Part shown: piece by piece, positions 15,943 through 23,143 of the stretch
Layout of the letters: each line of letters begins with the position of its first letter
Position numbering within the stretch: the stretch's first letter is position 1
Origin: CAZHTF01 sp964535305
Lineage (GTDB): Bacteria; Planctomycetota; Phycisphaerae; UBA1845; Fen-1342
DNA length: 44,666 bases
Direction: 5' to 3'
Assembly (NCBI GenBank): GCA_964535305.1
Contig: CAZHTF010000019.1
Span: 1-44,666 of the forward strand
Translations under genes and position numbers: made by a program
The notes under the pieces: generated by a model
The model's database searches: none
What the model was told of the DNA's origin: nothing
Seen by the model: only the letters and a program-made list of their open reading frames with translations

Positions 15943-16440
15943 ATGGACCTTCGGCGTCTGATCGGATTCACGGGCCTGGCAGCAATGCTGACGCTTTGCA
16001 GTGCGGGCGCGTGCGTCGTCACGATCGATCCGCCGCCCAACGACGACGACGGCGGCAACGGCGGGGGCGGAACCAGCCGCATCACCATCCGCTTGGTAAA
16101 CACCACGAACACCACGCTCGACCCCGAATTCTACATCGCTGCAGAACCCGTCAGCGTCGATCAACTCTTCGACGCCTCGCGGAAGTTCACCAGCTTCGGC
16201 GTGGGCACGATTGGCCTACTGGCAGACCGCGATTCCGCGGAATTCACGCTCGAGTGCAGCGCTACGCGCGTGCTCGGCTCAAAAGGCGGCCGCTTCGGAA
16301 ACAACCTCAACAGCCCCGACGGTGTCAGCCAGCAGGTCGTACTCACACAAGACGTAAACGTCTTCTGCGGCGACACCGTCACGCTCACATTCGGACGCTC
16401 GGGCAGCACCTTCACCACCAGTCTGAGTGTGACGCGATGA
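15943..16440 (+). CDS. Lipoprotein, first of a paralogous overlapping pair
   Basis: 165 residues. The signal ends SAGAC (Cys24), followed by VVTIDPPPNDDD and a Gly/Asp linker. The mature domain starts ITIRLVNTTNTTLDPEFYIA, contains FTSFGVGTIGLLADRDSAEFTLEC, and ends as TVTLTFGRSG. AAAGGA lies before the ATG. The next gene has the same architecture and order of motifs (CVV-x-DPP, I-x-LVNPT, F-x-T-x-AELRAG, TLDC, FDCG), so the two arose by tandem duplication. Small beta-sandwich fold is an inference. Function unknown. Confidence 0.75.
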   Translation: MDLRRLIGFTGLAAMLTLCSAGACVVTIDPPPNDDDGGNGGGGTSRITIRLVNTTNTTLDPEFYIAAEPVSVDQLFDASRKFTSFGVGTIGLLADRDSAEFTLECSATRVLGSKGGRFGNNLNSPDGVSQQVVLTQDVNVFCGDTVTLTFGRSGSTFTTSLSVTR

Positions 16441-16931
16441 CACACAGCGCTCCGCGATTGACTGCGCAGCTGCGCGGCGTCGTTTTTCGCGGCGGCGCGG
16501 CGCTGCTGCTGGCTCTGGTGCTTGCGCCGGGTAGCGGCTGCGTCGTGGTGACGCCCGATCCGCCGGCGCCGGTGACGATCGAGCTGGTCAATCCGACCGC
16601 GGCCAACGTCCGCCCAAATCTGTTCACCAGCAGCAGCGCCGGCGACGAGGCCGGGCTGTTTGTAGCCGCGAACCTCAATACCAGCTTCACCACGCGCCCG
16701 GTCGCCGAATTGCGCGCCGGCGAAAGCGCCACGATCACGCTCGATTGCGCGCAGCTTCGGACGATCGGCGTCGATCGTCCGGTGCTATTCAACGGCGCCA
16801 CGCTGAGCGTCACGACGTCGGACGATCGCCTCTTTTTAGCCAAGCCGGGCAGTTTTGATTGCGGATCGCGGGTGCGCTTCGTGTTTTTCACGGAAGGCAA
16901 CGTCTTCCGCGCGCGGGTCGAGCTTCCATAA
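16437..16931 (+). CDS. Lipoprotein, second of a paralogous overlapping pair
   Basis: 164 residues. ATG overlaps the previous stop as ATGA, so translation is probably coupled. A longer n-region leads to a signal ending PGSGC (Cys35), then VVVTPDPPAP. The mature domain reads VTIELVNPTAANVRPNLF, with AELRAGESATITLDC and FDCGSRVRFVFF aligned to the first copy. Both copies keep two Cys in the mature domain (the TL-D/E-C and the F-D/F-C-G positions), suggesting one conserved disulfide. Function unknown. Confidence 0.75.
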   Translation: MTHSAPRLTAQLRGVVFRGGAALLLALVLAPGSGCVVVTPDPPAPVTIELVNPTAANVRPNLFTSSSAGDEAGLFVAANLNTSFTTRPVAELRAGESATITLDCAQLRTIGVDRPVLFNGATLSVTTSDDRLFLAKPGSFDCGSRVRFVFFTEGNVFRARVELP

Positions 16932-16943
16932 AACGCGGTACGC

Positions 16944-16973
16944 TTGACAAGCGGGCCGCCGCGTAGCTACGGT
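16944..16973 (+). promoter_or_regulatory. Promoter of the bifunctional-nuclease-family gene, probably leaderless
   Basis: TTGACA (16944-16949), 18-base spacer, TACGGT (16968-16973). The expected transcription start, 7-8 bases after the -10 box, falls on or one base before the ATG at 16981, and no Shine-Dalgarno lies between. The -35 is perfect; the -10 is weak (3 of 6). Confidence 0.55.
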
Positions 16974-16980
16974 CGCGCGC

Positions 16981-17385
16981 ATGGAAATCCGGATGGATCT
17001 CGCGCAGATCGTGATTTGCGAGACCCGCGACCATCAACTGATTCTGCTCCGCGAACGCAACGGCGCACGCAAGCTGCCGATTCTGATCGGCCTGACGGAA
17101 GCGCTCGCGATTGATCGCCGGCTCAAAGGCGTGCAGACGCTGCGGCCGATGACCCACGACCTGCTCAGCAATGTCATCGATCAGCTTTCGTGCGAGCTCG
17201 AGAAAATCGTCATTAACGACCTTCAGGACCACACCTTCTACGCCAAGCTGGTCATCCGCCGTAACGGCGAGCTGGTTGAGGTCGACAGTCGCCCATCCGA
17301 TGCGATCGCGCTGGGCGTCGCCAGTGAAGTTCCGATTTACGTTGAAGAGCATGTGCTGAAGGAAGTCGCCCGCGATGCGGGCTGA
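16981..17385 (+). CDS. Bifunctional nuclease family (BFN/DUF151) protein
   Basis: 134 residues, the size of a stand-alone BFN domain. Matches the family along its length: a VLLRERNGARKLPILIGLTEALAI-type block (RKLPILIG and EA-x-AI are diagnostic), RPMTHDLLSNVI, then FYAKLVIRRNGELVEVDSRPSDAIALG, where the S-R-P-S-D-A-I-A-L motif is near invariant, and PIYVEEHVL at the end. Plant members have DNase/RNase activity; bacterial roles are poorly defined. The ATG has no ribosome-binding site and follows a TTGACA promoter at leaderless distance. Overlaps the DUF1643 gene by 11 bases. Confidence 0.9.
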   Translation: MEIRMDLAQIVICETRDHQLILLRERNGARKLPILIGLTEALAIDRRLKGVQTLRPMTHDLLSNVIDQLSCELEKIVINDLQDHTFYAKLVIRRNGELVEVDSRPSDAIALGVASEVPIYVEEHVLKEVARDAG

Positions 17386-18004
17386 TGCTCAGACCGCCGC
17401 GCCGACACACGCGCGCCCAACGGGAACGCTCCGCAAGCAGCGGCGGCGCGGCGCCTCGCGCGCTGCACCACACACAGCGCCAAATCCGTCGCCGCCGATA
17501 GCGTCGCGGATGCTCTCGGATCGTGGCGCGATTTTCGATCGCCGCGGCCGCTACCGCTATCGACTCTGGCGCGTTTGGCAGCCCGCTGACCCGGTCGAAA
17601 CGTACGTCCTGCTGAATCCCAGCACGGCGGACCACACGCGCGATGACGCCACGCTGCGCGCCTGTGTGCGGCTGGCCCGCGCGTGGGGCAGCGGTGGCGT
17701 GCTGCTGGTCAATCTCTTCGCGCTGTGCGCCACAGATCCGGCCCGCTTGAAACAAGCGCGAGATCCAATCGGCCCCGCGAACGATCGACACGTGGCGGAC
17801 GCCGTAGCGCACGCTCGACGCGTCATCGTCGGCTGGGGGCGGGCCGCACATTGGCGACCACGGGCCGAGTTTGTTGAACGCTTGCTGCGTCGCTGGCAGC
17901 CGCGCTTGTGGTGTCTGGGGCTGACGCTTGGCGGCGATCCGCGTCATCCGCTCTACCTCGCGACCGATACAGAACTTCGGGAGTTTCCGCCCCGCCGCGC
18001 GTGA
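17375..18004 (+). CDS. DUF1643 family protein
   Basis: 209 residues from the ATG at 17375, which has GAAGGAAG 9 bases upstream and overlaps the preceding gene. The recognisable domain begins near residue 58: RYRYRLWRVW, then VLLNPSTADHTRDDATLRAC, GGVLLVNLFALCATDP, GPANDRHV, VGWGRAAHWRPR and LGLTLGGDPRHPLYL, all standard DUF1643 motifs. The first 45 residues are Arg/Pro/Ala-rich and absent from typical members, so the ATG at 17510 is a possible alternative start. Activity unknown. Confidence 0.8.
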   Translation: MRADAQTAAPTHARPTGTLRKQRRRGASRAAPHTAPNPSPPIASRMLSDRGAIFDRRGRYRYRLWRVWQPADPVETYVLLNPSTADHTRDDATLRACVRLARAWGSGGVLLVNLFALCATDPARLKQARDPIGPANDRHVADAVAHARRVIVGWGRAAHWRPRAEFVERLLRRWQPRLWCLGLTLGGDPRHPLYLATDTELREFPPRRA

Positions 18005-18015
18005 AAACGGCGCAC

Positions 18016-18045
18016 GCGTGGCGCTCGGGCTGCGGCGCGCCACGC
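18016..18045 (+). terminator. Hairpin downstream of the DUF1643 gene
   Basis: Perfect 9-bp stem GCGTGGCGC (18016-18024) with GCGCCACGC (18037-18045), 12-base loop, 12 bases after the stop. No U-run follows, so termination strength is uncertain. Confidence 0.5.
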
Positions 18046-18148
18046 CGCGGCGGCGAACGCGGGCAGCGCGCAAAAATGCTGTATTTCATGCGGACTGCAC
18101 GTTAGACTCGCATCGGCGTGGCACTTGGGGTGGTGGAGGAAGGAAGCA

Positions 18149-19300
18149 ATGCGCGCTCGCCCTGCAGGGCCGATTCTGATCGGAATGCTCGCGTTTCTCG
18201 TGCTCGCGCTCGAAACGTCCCGGCCGGTCGCAGCGCAGCCCACAGATGTCAATGATCTTGTTTGGTCCAGCGCGTTGGACGACGCCGGCAACAAGTTGCC
18301 GCTGCACATGGACATCTACATGCCGCGCAACGTGGCACAGCCGCCGTTCCCGCTGGTGGTCTGGGTGCATGGCGGGGCGTGGCGCGGCGGGACGTACCAA
18401 ACGCTGCCGGGGTTCATCCCGCGGCTGCTGGAGCACAGCATGGCGGTGGCGAGCATTGAGTATCGCCTCAGCCCACAGGCGATTTTCCCGGCGCAGATTC
18501 ACGATGTGAAGGGTGCGATCCGCTACCTACGGGCCAACGCGCAGCAGTACGCGCTCGACGCAACCCGCATCGGCATCTTCGGCAGCTCCGCCGGGGGGCA
18601 CCTGGCGGCACTGGCCGCGACCTCGGGCGATGAGCCGTCAATCGAAGGCGATACGGGCGGAAACGCCGGCTATTCGTCGCGCGTGATCGCCTGCGCCGAC
18701 TATTTCGGCCCTACGGATCTTCTCAATCTCGCCCCGGATGTGACCGTCCCGCCGGGCAATATCTTCAATCACGACGCCCCCGACGGGCCGGGGTCGGAGC
18801 TGGTTGGCTGGGACCAGCCAGGACAGGGCCTGGGCGATATTCGCGCGCACCTGAGCGACTCGCAGGCCCCGTACCCGATGTTGGTGCAGCGTTGTAACGA
18901 AGCGAACCCGATCTACTGGGCGACCGCGGACGACCCGCCCACGTTCATCGCACACGGCGCGCAAGACACTTCCGTGCCGCTGAACCAGAGCGGCCGGTTG
19001 GCGACGGCGCTCAACAACCTGGGTGTGCCGGGCGTCTATCGCATCATTCCAGCGGCCGGCCATGGAAACCTGGGCAGCGCGACGGACGACGCCATGATCC
19101 TGTTCTTCGAGCAGCGCGTGGTGGCCCGTCCGCGCGTGCCCGGCGACCTCACCGGCGATCGACGCGTCTCAGAAGCGGACCTGGGCATCTTGCTGAACTC
19201 GTTTCTGGTCGATGCTCGGGCCGACATCGATCTTGACGGCGACACCGACGAATCCGACCTGGGCCTGATGATGACCAACTGGGGCGTCTCGGATCCGTAG
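18149..19300 (+). CDS. Secreted alpha/beta-hydrolase (BD-FAE-type esterase) with C-terminal dockerin-like module
   Basis: 383 residues; ATG at 18149 preceded by GGAGGAAGGAAG. Signal peptide 1-29 (VAA|QP). Hydrolase domain about 38-325: oxyanion motif HGGAW 74-78, nucleophile Ser147 in GSSAG, acid Asp273 in HGAQDTSVP, and His305 in GHG, a complete triad. This matches carbohydrate/lipid esterases. Residues 332-379 hold two calcium-loop-like motifs, GDLTGDRRVSEADL and DIDLDGDTDESDL, spaced like a type I dockerin. In planctomycetes such modules end many exported proteins and are not proof of a cellulosome. Substrate unknown. Confidence 0.88.
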   Translation: MRARPAGPILIGMLAFLVLALETSRPVAAQPTDVNDLVWSSALDDAGNKLPLHMDIYMPRNVAQPPFPLVVWVHGGAWRGGTYQTLPGFIPRLLEHSMAVASIEYRLSPQAIFPAQIHDVKGAIRYLRANAQQYALDATRIGIFGSSAGGHLAALAATSGDEPSIEGDTGGNAGYSSRVIACADYFGPTDLLNLAPDVTVPPGNIFNHDAPDGPGSELVGWDQPGQGLGDIRAHLSDSQAPYPMLVQRCNEANPIYWATADDPPTFIAHGAQDTSVPLNQSGRLATALNNLGVPGVYRIIPAAGHGNLGSATDDAMILFFEQRVVARPRVPGDLTGDRRVSEADLGILLNSFLVDARADIDLDGDTDESDLGLMMTNWGVSDP

Positions 19301-19345
19301 CGATCGCGGCGGCGTCTTACCCGATCGGCGGAGTGCGCGAGCGGC

Positions 19346-20443
19346 CTATGTGGGCGTCGACTCGAGGACCGGCTGAGTTGCCGGCTGCGACGCGGGCGCG
19401 GACGTCGCCGGCTGCGAGGCCGGTTGCGTCGTCAGCACCGGCTCGGGCAGCGCCTGTGTCTGGCGCTCCTCGTAGCGAACGAACGCCGCGAGCTGCTCGG
19501 GCGTCGGCACGGCGCTGACCCAGGCGCTCCAATACAATTCGCGCAGCATCGTCGCCGCGTCCACCACTCGCGCGCAGATCAGCTCTCGACCGGCCGCGGC
19601 GCGCAGCGCGCCGCTTTTCTCGAGTTGGTAGAGCCGCTCCATCTGGTCCGCCGAGCGCTGAATGTGTGCCAGCGTATCGTTCCAGGGATCGCGGCGGTTG
19701 ATTTCGATCGTCCGTGTCATCATCGGCCGTAGCATGGCGTAGTCGATTCCATGCTCCAGGACGACGCCGGTGTCGATGTACGCGTGGAATGTCCTGGCGG
19801 TGGTGTAACCGCCGGGATTTTCGCCGACCCAGCCGTTGAAGTGCCTGGTTGTGTGCAGCGGTTGGGCTGCGTCGCCGACGAAGTGACTGAGCATTCCCAT
19901 GTGATAGAGCGCGTTCTCGCGCGAATTCTGAAGTTGGTACGCGCGGCTTGGCTCGCCGATCTGCTCCAGCACGCGCACCTGGTTAAACGCGGACTGCAAT
20001 TTGGCGTAATGCTCGGCGATCGCGTATGGCAGGAAGCCGGGCCACTCTTTGGTGCGGTCCGGGTCTTCGCTCGCGTCGTATGCCGAGACTGTTTCCGGGT
20101 GGACGTGCTTGGAGACTGCCAGCGTTCGCAGGTATTCGCCGCGCCAGGGCGGCAGCGTCTGCAGCGTCAGGCCGAATTGGTCGAGCAAATCGATATCGAG
20201 ATAGTGATCCGGGTCGTTTTCGTGCGTGAGCGCGGTCGCGCGCCAGCCGCGCCAGCGATCGGCCTCGCTGGATTGGTATGCGATGCGGTGGCGGACGGTC
20301 GCATCGCGCAGCCACGCGGGCGCGTCCGTCGGCAGCGTATCGAGCGCCAGGTAGGTGATCGTGCGGTGGCCGTGGGCGCCCCAGGCCATGGCCCACGCGC
20401 AACTCGTTGCGGTCAGAATGACGGCGGCGATTCTCGGTGTCAC
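19346..20443 (-). CDS. S1/P1-type zinc nuclease family protein, exported
   Basis: 365 residues from a GTG at 20443 with GAGG 7 bases upstream. Signal peptide 1-20, so the mature protein starts WGAHGH, matching S1/P1 nucleases, where the N-terminal Trp helps bind zinc. Other ligands appear in order: NDPDHYLDID (His-Tyr-x-Asp), then MGMLSHFVGDAAQPLHTTRHFNGW, the H-x3-D ... H-x3-H/D zinc motif. The C-terminus is a low-complexity QPASQPATSAPASQPATQP tail, which may tether or span the cell wall. Could be a phospholipase C-like relative, as both share the fold. The upstream gap is unusually long. Confidence 0.85.
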   Translation of the reverse strand: MTPRIAAVILTATSCAWAMAWGAHGHRTITYLALDTLPTDAPAWLRDATVRHRIAYQSSEADRWRGWRATALTHENDPDHYLDIDLLDQFGLTLQTLPPWRGEYLRTLAVSKHVHPETVSAYDASEDPDRTKEWPGFLPYAIAEHYAKLQSAFNQVRVLEQIGEPSRAYQLQNSRENALYHMGMLSHFVGDAAQPLHTTRHFNGWVGENPGGYTTARTFHAYIDTGVVLEHGIDYAMLRPMMTRTIEINRRDPWNDTLAHIQRSADQMERLYQLEKSGALRAAAGRELICARVVDAATMLRELYWSAWVSAVPTPEQLAAFVRYEERQTQALPEPVLTTQPASQPATSAPASQPATQPVLESTPT

Positions 20444-20674
20444 AGCGTCCTCGCAAGCGCAAGTTTGGAAGGCGGACGATATCGTCGGGCGTTGCCGGAC
20501 GGAACAGCGATCCGGCGGCTGAGGCCCTGCCGAGCAAGGTGCCGCAGGCGTAATTTGGATATAAACCGTGATTTGGCAATACTTTAAACAAACTTGAATC
20601 ATTTTGGCGATCCAGTCGATAAGTTGTAGGGCGTGCGCCGCATGCCGAATGACTTCCAACAACCGGAGGCCGTC
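20444..20674. other. Intergenic with AT-rich island
   Basis: The leader of the nuclease gene (minus) and the presumed promoter of the small peptide gene (plus). Bases 20551-20608 are about two-thirds A+T in a GC-rich genome, with TTGGAT at 20555-20560, AATACT at 20578-20583 (17-base spacer) and TTGAAT at 20594. Promoters in one or both directions are likely, but I cannot pick one confidently. No other gene seen. Confidence 0.5.
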
Positions 20675-20740
20675 ATGTTCTGGATCGCATTCCTTTCGTT
20701 CCTGGCTACGCTGTTCGGGTCGTTGTTCGCGTTTGCATAA
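20675..20740 (+). CDS. 21-residue hydrophobic peptide
   Basis: ATG at 20675 with GGAGG 6 bases upstream, among the best ribosome-binding sites in the window, then 20 further codons and TAA. The peptide is nearly all hydrophobic or aromatic (starts MFWIAFLSFL, ends LFAFA), with one Thr, one Gly and no charged residue. It would span a membrane once. It sits alone between an AT-rich island and a GC-rich hairpin with a six-T run, so it may be its own transcript. The sequence is not recognised. Type I toxins are usually longer with charged ends; a leader peptide or membrane-complex subunit is also possible. Confidence 0.5.
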   Translation: MFWIAFLSFLATLFGSLFAFA

Positions 20741-20768
20741 CGGCGCTTGCGACGGTTTGAATCGTGGC

Positions 20769-20820
20769 AGCCGCGGCCGGGCGGCTCGAGCGGGTGGGTG
20801 GGCGCGGGGGCGCATTTTTT
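20769..20820 (+). terminator. Possible terminator after the small peptide gene
   Basis: AGCCG/CGGCT hairpin, then a GCGC-GGGG-GCGC hairpin followed directly by ATTTTTT. The stems are short but all G-C, and the T-run is clear. Confidence 0.4.
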
Positions 20821-20821
20821 C

Positions 20822-20849
20822 TAGACAATCCGTACCGATCCGGTATTAT
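20822..20849 (+). promoter_or_regulatory. Promoter of the Cys-rich secreted protein gene
   Basis: TAGACA (20822-20827), 16-base spacer, TATTAT (20844-20849): one of the strongest sigma-70-like promoters in the window. It implies a leader of about 125 bases before the ATG at 20982. Confidence 0.65.
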
Positions 20850-20981
20850 CTCGGCCGAGGGAATGAAACCGCGCCGAGCGTGGTTTCGTATAAGAGGTGT
20901 TCGGTTCGGGGCCGACCAAGAGCGCGGGGCTCGTCGTGTACCCGACGTAATCCTGAAAACTGGCACAAAGGACTCTGAAGC

Positions 20982-21746
20982 ATGTTGAACCGATTTCTCT
21001 CGGCAGTTGCGGGTCTGACGCTATGTTGCGCCGTCGCGGTCGCCCAGACCAGCGCGGACAAGCCCGCCAAGTGCGCTACCGGCGAGAAGGCCTCCGCTTC
21101 GAGCTGCGAGAAGAGCTGCGGCAGCAGTAAGGCCACTGCCTCGTGCGGCGACAAGTCGAAGGCCGCTTGCGGTGGTAAGGCCCTGGCCGGCATGCCGGTC
21201 ATGACCTACCGCGTCGGCGACAAGGAGTGCTGCTGCCCGAAGGGCGCCGCCCAGATGGCCAAGACCGACAAGGCCGAGATCAAGTACGTTGTTGCTGGCA
21301 AGGCGTTCGACGATCAGGGTGAGGCGATGACGGCTTACGCCGACGCGCTGGACAAGTACATGGGCCAGATGATGACGGTCAAGTACGCCGTCGGCGATGA
21401 TTGCGTCGCCTGTCCGATGGAAGCTGCCGAGCTGGCCAAGAAGAGCGACGGCAAGATCAAGTACCGCCTGGCCTCGATGACCTTCGACAGCAAGGAACAG
21501 GCGGAGAAGGCCGCAAAAGCCGCCCGCGAGGCTGCGGATAAGGTCACGATGAAGGCCCTGGTCGACGGTAAGGAAGTCGACTGCTCGAAGGCGAAGGCCT
21601 GCTCCGACAAGAACGAGAAGGTCGAGTACGCCATCGGCGACACCAAGACCTGCTGCGACAAGCAGGCCAAGGTTGAGCTGGCCAAGGCCAAGATTCAGGC
21701 CGCGTTGGCCGCCATCGAGAACGCGACCAAGGTCGCCGGCGCCTAG
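20982..21746 (+). CDS. Secreted Cys-rich repeat protein, possible metal binder
   Basis: 254 residues with signal peptide 1-21. Residues 31-63 are low-complexity Lys/Ser/Ala with five Cys. Three related units follow, each opening with Y-x-V/I-GD (76-80, 135-139, 216-220) and then a Cys cluster: CCC 83-85, CVAC 141-144, CC 224-225. Units one and two then have CP-x2-AA and IKY ... FD (IKYVVAGKAFDD; IKYRLASMTFDS). The mature chain is rich in Lys, Ala and Asp. Codon use is strongly biased (mostly AAG for Lys), with a good promoter and terminator, so it is probably abundant. The Cys pairs suggest metal or disulfide chemistry; no catalytic family recognised. Confidence 0.8.
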   Translation: MLNRFLSAVAGLTLCCAVAVAQTSADKPAKCATGEKASASSCEKSCGSSKATASCGDKSKAACGGKALAGMPVMTYRVGDKECCCPKGAAQMAKTDKAEIKYVVAGKAFDDQGEAMTAYADALDKYMGQMMTVKYAVGDDCVACPMEAAELAKKSDGKIKYRLASMTFDSKEQAEKAAKAAREAADKVTMKALVDGKEVDCSKAKACSDKNEKVEYAIGDTKTCCDKQAKVELAKAKIQAALAAIENATKVAGA

Positions 21747-21793
21747 TTTTCGGTCGGCGTTTTTCGTCGAGCACGCCGTCAGAACCACAATCG

Positions 21794-21835
21794 CCGCCGG
21801 GCGTACCGCGAGGTTCGCCCGGCGGTGCTGTTTTT
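21794..21835 (+). terminator. Intrinsic terminator of the Cys-rich protein gene
   Basis: Perfect 10-bp stem CCGCCGGGCG (21794-21803) with CGCCCGGCGG (21816-21825), 12-base loop, then TGCTGTTTTT. Confidence 0.85.
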
Positions 21836-21930
21836 CGGTGCGGAAGTTGCCCTATACTCCCTGGCTTCGCCGCGATTGTTGCCGCCAACGGGCGTGTGGC
21901 TGACCGGCGTCGACGTCGAGAGAGCGGAGC

Positions 21931-22998
21931 ATGCAGCCCGTCCGTCCAACTTTGTCCGTCGTGATGCCCGTTTTCCACGAAGAAGCCAACGTGGACACGG
22001 TCATTCCGCGCGTGCTCAGCTCGCTGGCCCGGCAGGGACGCGCGTTTGAACTGATCGTCGTCAACGACGGCAGCCGCGATCGAACCGGCGAGCGGCTCGA
22101 CCAGTTGGCCGAGCTTGAGCCGCGGCTGCGAATCATCCACCTGGCGCGGAATTTCGGGCAGACCGCTGCCATGATGTCCGGCATCCTCGCGGCTCGCGGC
22201 GAGGTGATCGTGCCGATGGATGGCGACGGGCAGAACGACCCGGATGATGTCTCGCGGCTGGTCGAAAAGCTCGACGAAGGCTACGACGTCGTCAGCGGCT
22301 GGCGCCGCGACCGCAAGGACTCCTGGCATCGCACGCTGGCCTCGCGCTGCGCCAATGGCCTGATCGGCTGGATCACCGGCGTACGCCTGCACGACTACGG
22401 CTGCACGCTCAAGGCCTACCGCGCCGACATGCTCCGCGATGCGCGGCTTTTCGGCGAAATGCACCGCTTCATCCCGGTGTACACCTCGATGCACGGGGCG
22501 CGCATCGCCGAGATGGTGGTCAAGCACCATCCGCGCGTCGCCGGCCGAAGTAAGTACGGCTACGGCCGCATCGTGAAGGTGCTCCTGGATTTGCTGCTGG
22601 TGCGGATGCTGCAGAAGTACCGCACCAAGCCGATTCACTTCTTCGGCAAGATCACGCAATGGACCTGGCTGGGCACGCTACTGTGCTTTGTGTTCGCCGC
22701 GGGCAATGCGATCATCTCGCGCGATCCGTGGAACGCATTTTGGGGTAAGGCTCCGCTGGTCGGGCTCTTGCTGTTCGTGCTGGGCTTCGTGGCGATTATG
22801 GCCGGGCTGGTGGCGGAGCTGGTGATGCGTGCCGGGTTTGAGTTCAACGCCGGCCGCTACTGGGACGAAGCCCGCAGGGTGAACTTCGCGAGCTCGCCGC
22901 CGGTGCGTTCGATGGAAGCCCAGCGGCTGATTCCGTCTGAACCGCTCGACCCGGCCGACGACGCGTTGCGCGGCGTCAGCACACACGCGCAGCGCTAG
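21931..22998 (+). CDS. GT2 family glycosyltransferase (DPM1/GtrB-like)
   Basis: 355 residues. Cytosolic GT-A domain about 8-235: SVVMPVFHEEANV start, VVNDGSRD 43-50, LARNFGQTAAMMSGI, and the metal-binding DGDGQND (97-103). Two C-terminal membrane helices (about 245-265 and 275-300) match enzymes that move a sugar or sugar-phosphate from a nucleotide sugar to polyprenyl phosphate, such as GtrB and dolichol-phosphate mannose synthases. CGGAG precedes the ATG. TATACT at 21853-21858 may be its -10 box. Transcribed alone, after a strong terminator. Donor sugar is not predictable. Confidence 0.9.
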   Translation: MQPVRPTLSVVMPVFHEEANVDTVIPRVLSSLARQGRAFELIVVNDGSRDRTGERLDQLAELEPRLRIIHLARNFGQTAAMMSGILAARGEVIVPMDGDGQNDPDDVSRLVEKLDEGYDVVSGWRRDRKDSWHRTLASRCANGLIGWITGVRLHDYGCTLKAYRADMLRDARLFGEMHRFIPVYTSMHGARIAEMVVKHHPRVAGRSKYGYGRIVKVLLDLLLVRMLQKYRTKPIHFFGKITQWTWLGTLLCFVFAAGNAIISRDPWNAFWGKAPLVGLLLFVLGFVAIMAGLVAELVMRAGFEFNAGRYWDEARRVNFASSPPVRSMEAQRLIPSEPLDPADDALRGVSTHAQR

Positions 22999-23038
22999 CC
23001 AATCCAGAAACCTGATCCAAACACTTCGCTAACGCCGC

Positions 23039-23055
23039 GCGAACAATATGTTCGC
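23039..23055. promoter_or_regulatory. Perfect palindrome, possible operator
   Basis: GCGAACA-ATA-TGTTCGC: 7-base arms around a 3-base centre, about 90 bases before the second PEP-CTERM gene. The GAAC ... GTTC core recalls LexA/DinR-type sites, but the 5-base gap between those cores is one longer than the Bacillus consensus. No U-run follows, so it is not a typical terminator. Confidence 0.4.
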
Positions 23056-23143
23056 AATCCGCAGTTCTACTTCCGGTTCCGTGGTGGCCAACCGGAGGTC
23101 GGGGGCCCTCGCGGCAATATTGGTTGAAACAGGAGGAGAAGTG

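Noticed and set aside
20444..20815. N-terminal extension of the S1/P1-type nuclease
   Set aside because: Would place about 120 residues of AT-rich, non-conserved sequence before a clear signal peptide; the GTG at 20443 with GAGG fits better.
23048..23143. Upstream ATG for the second PEP-CTERM protein
   Set aside because: It lies in the palindrome and would put 32 polar residues before a clean signal peptide; the ATG at 23144 has AGGAGGAG.
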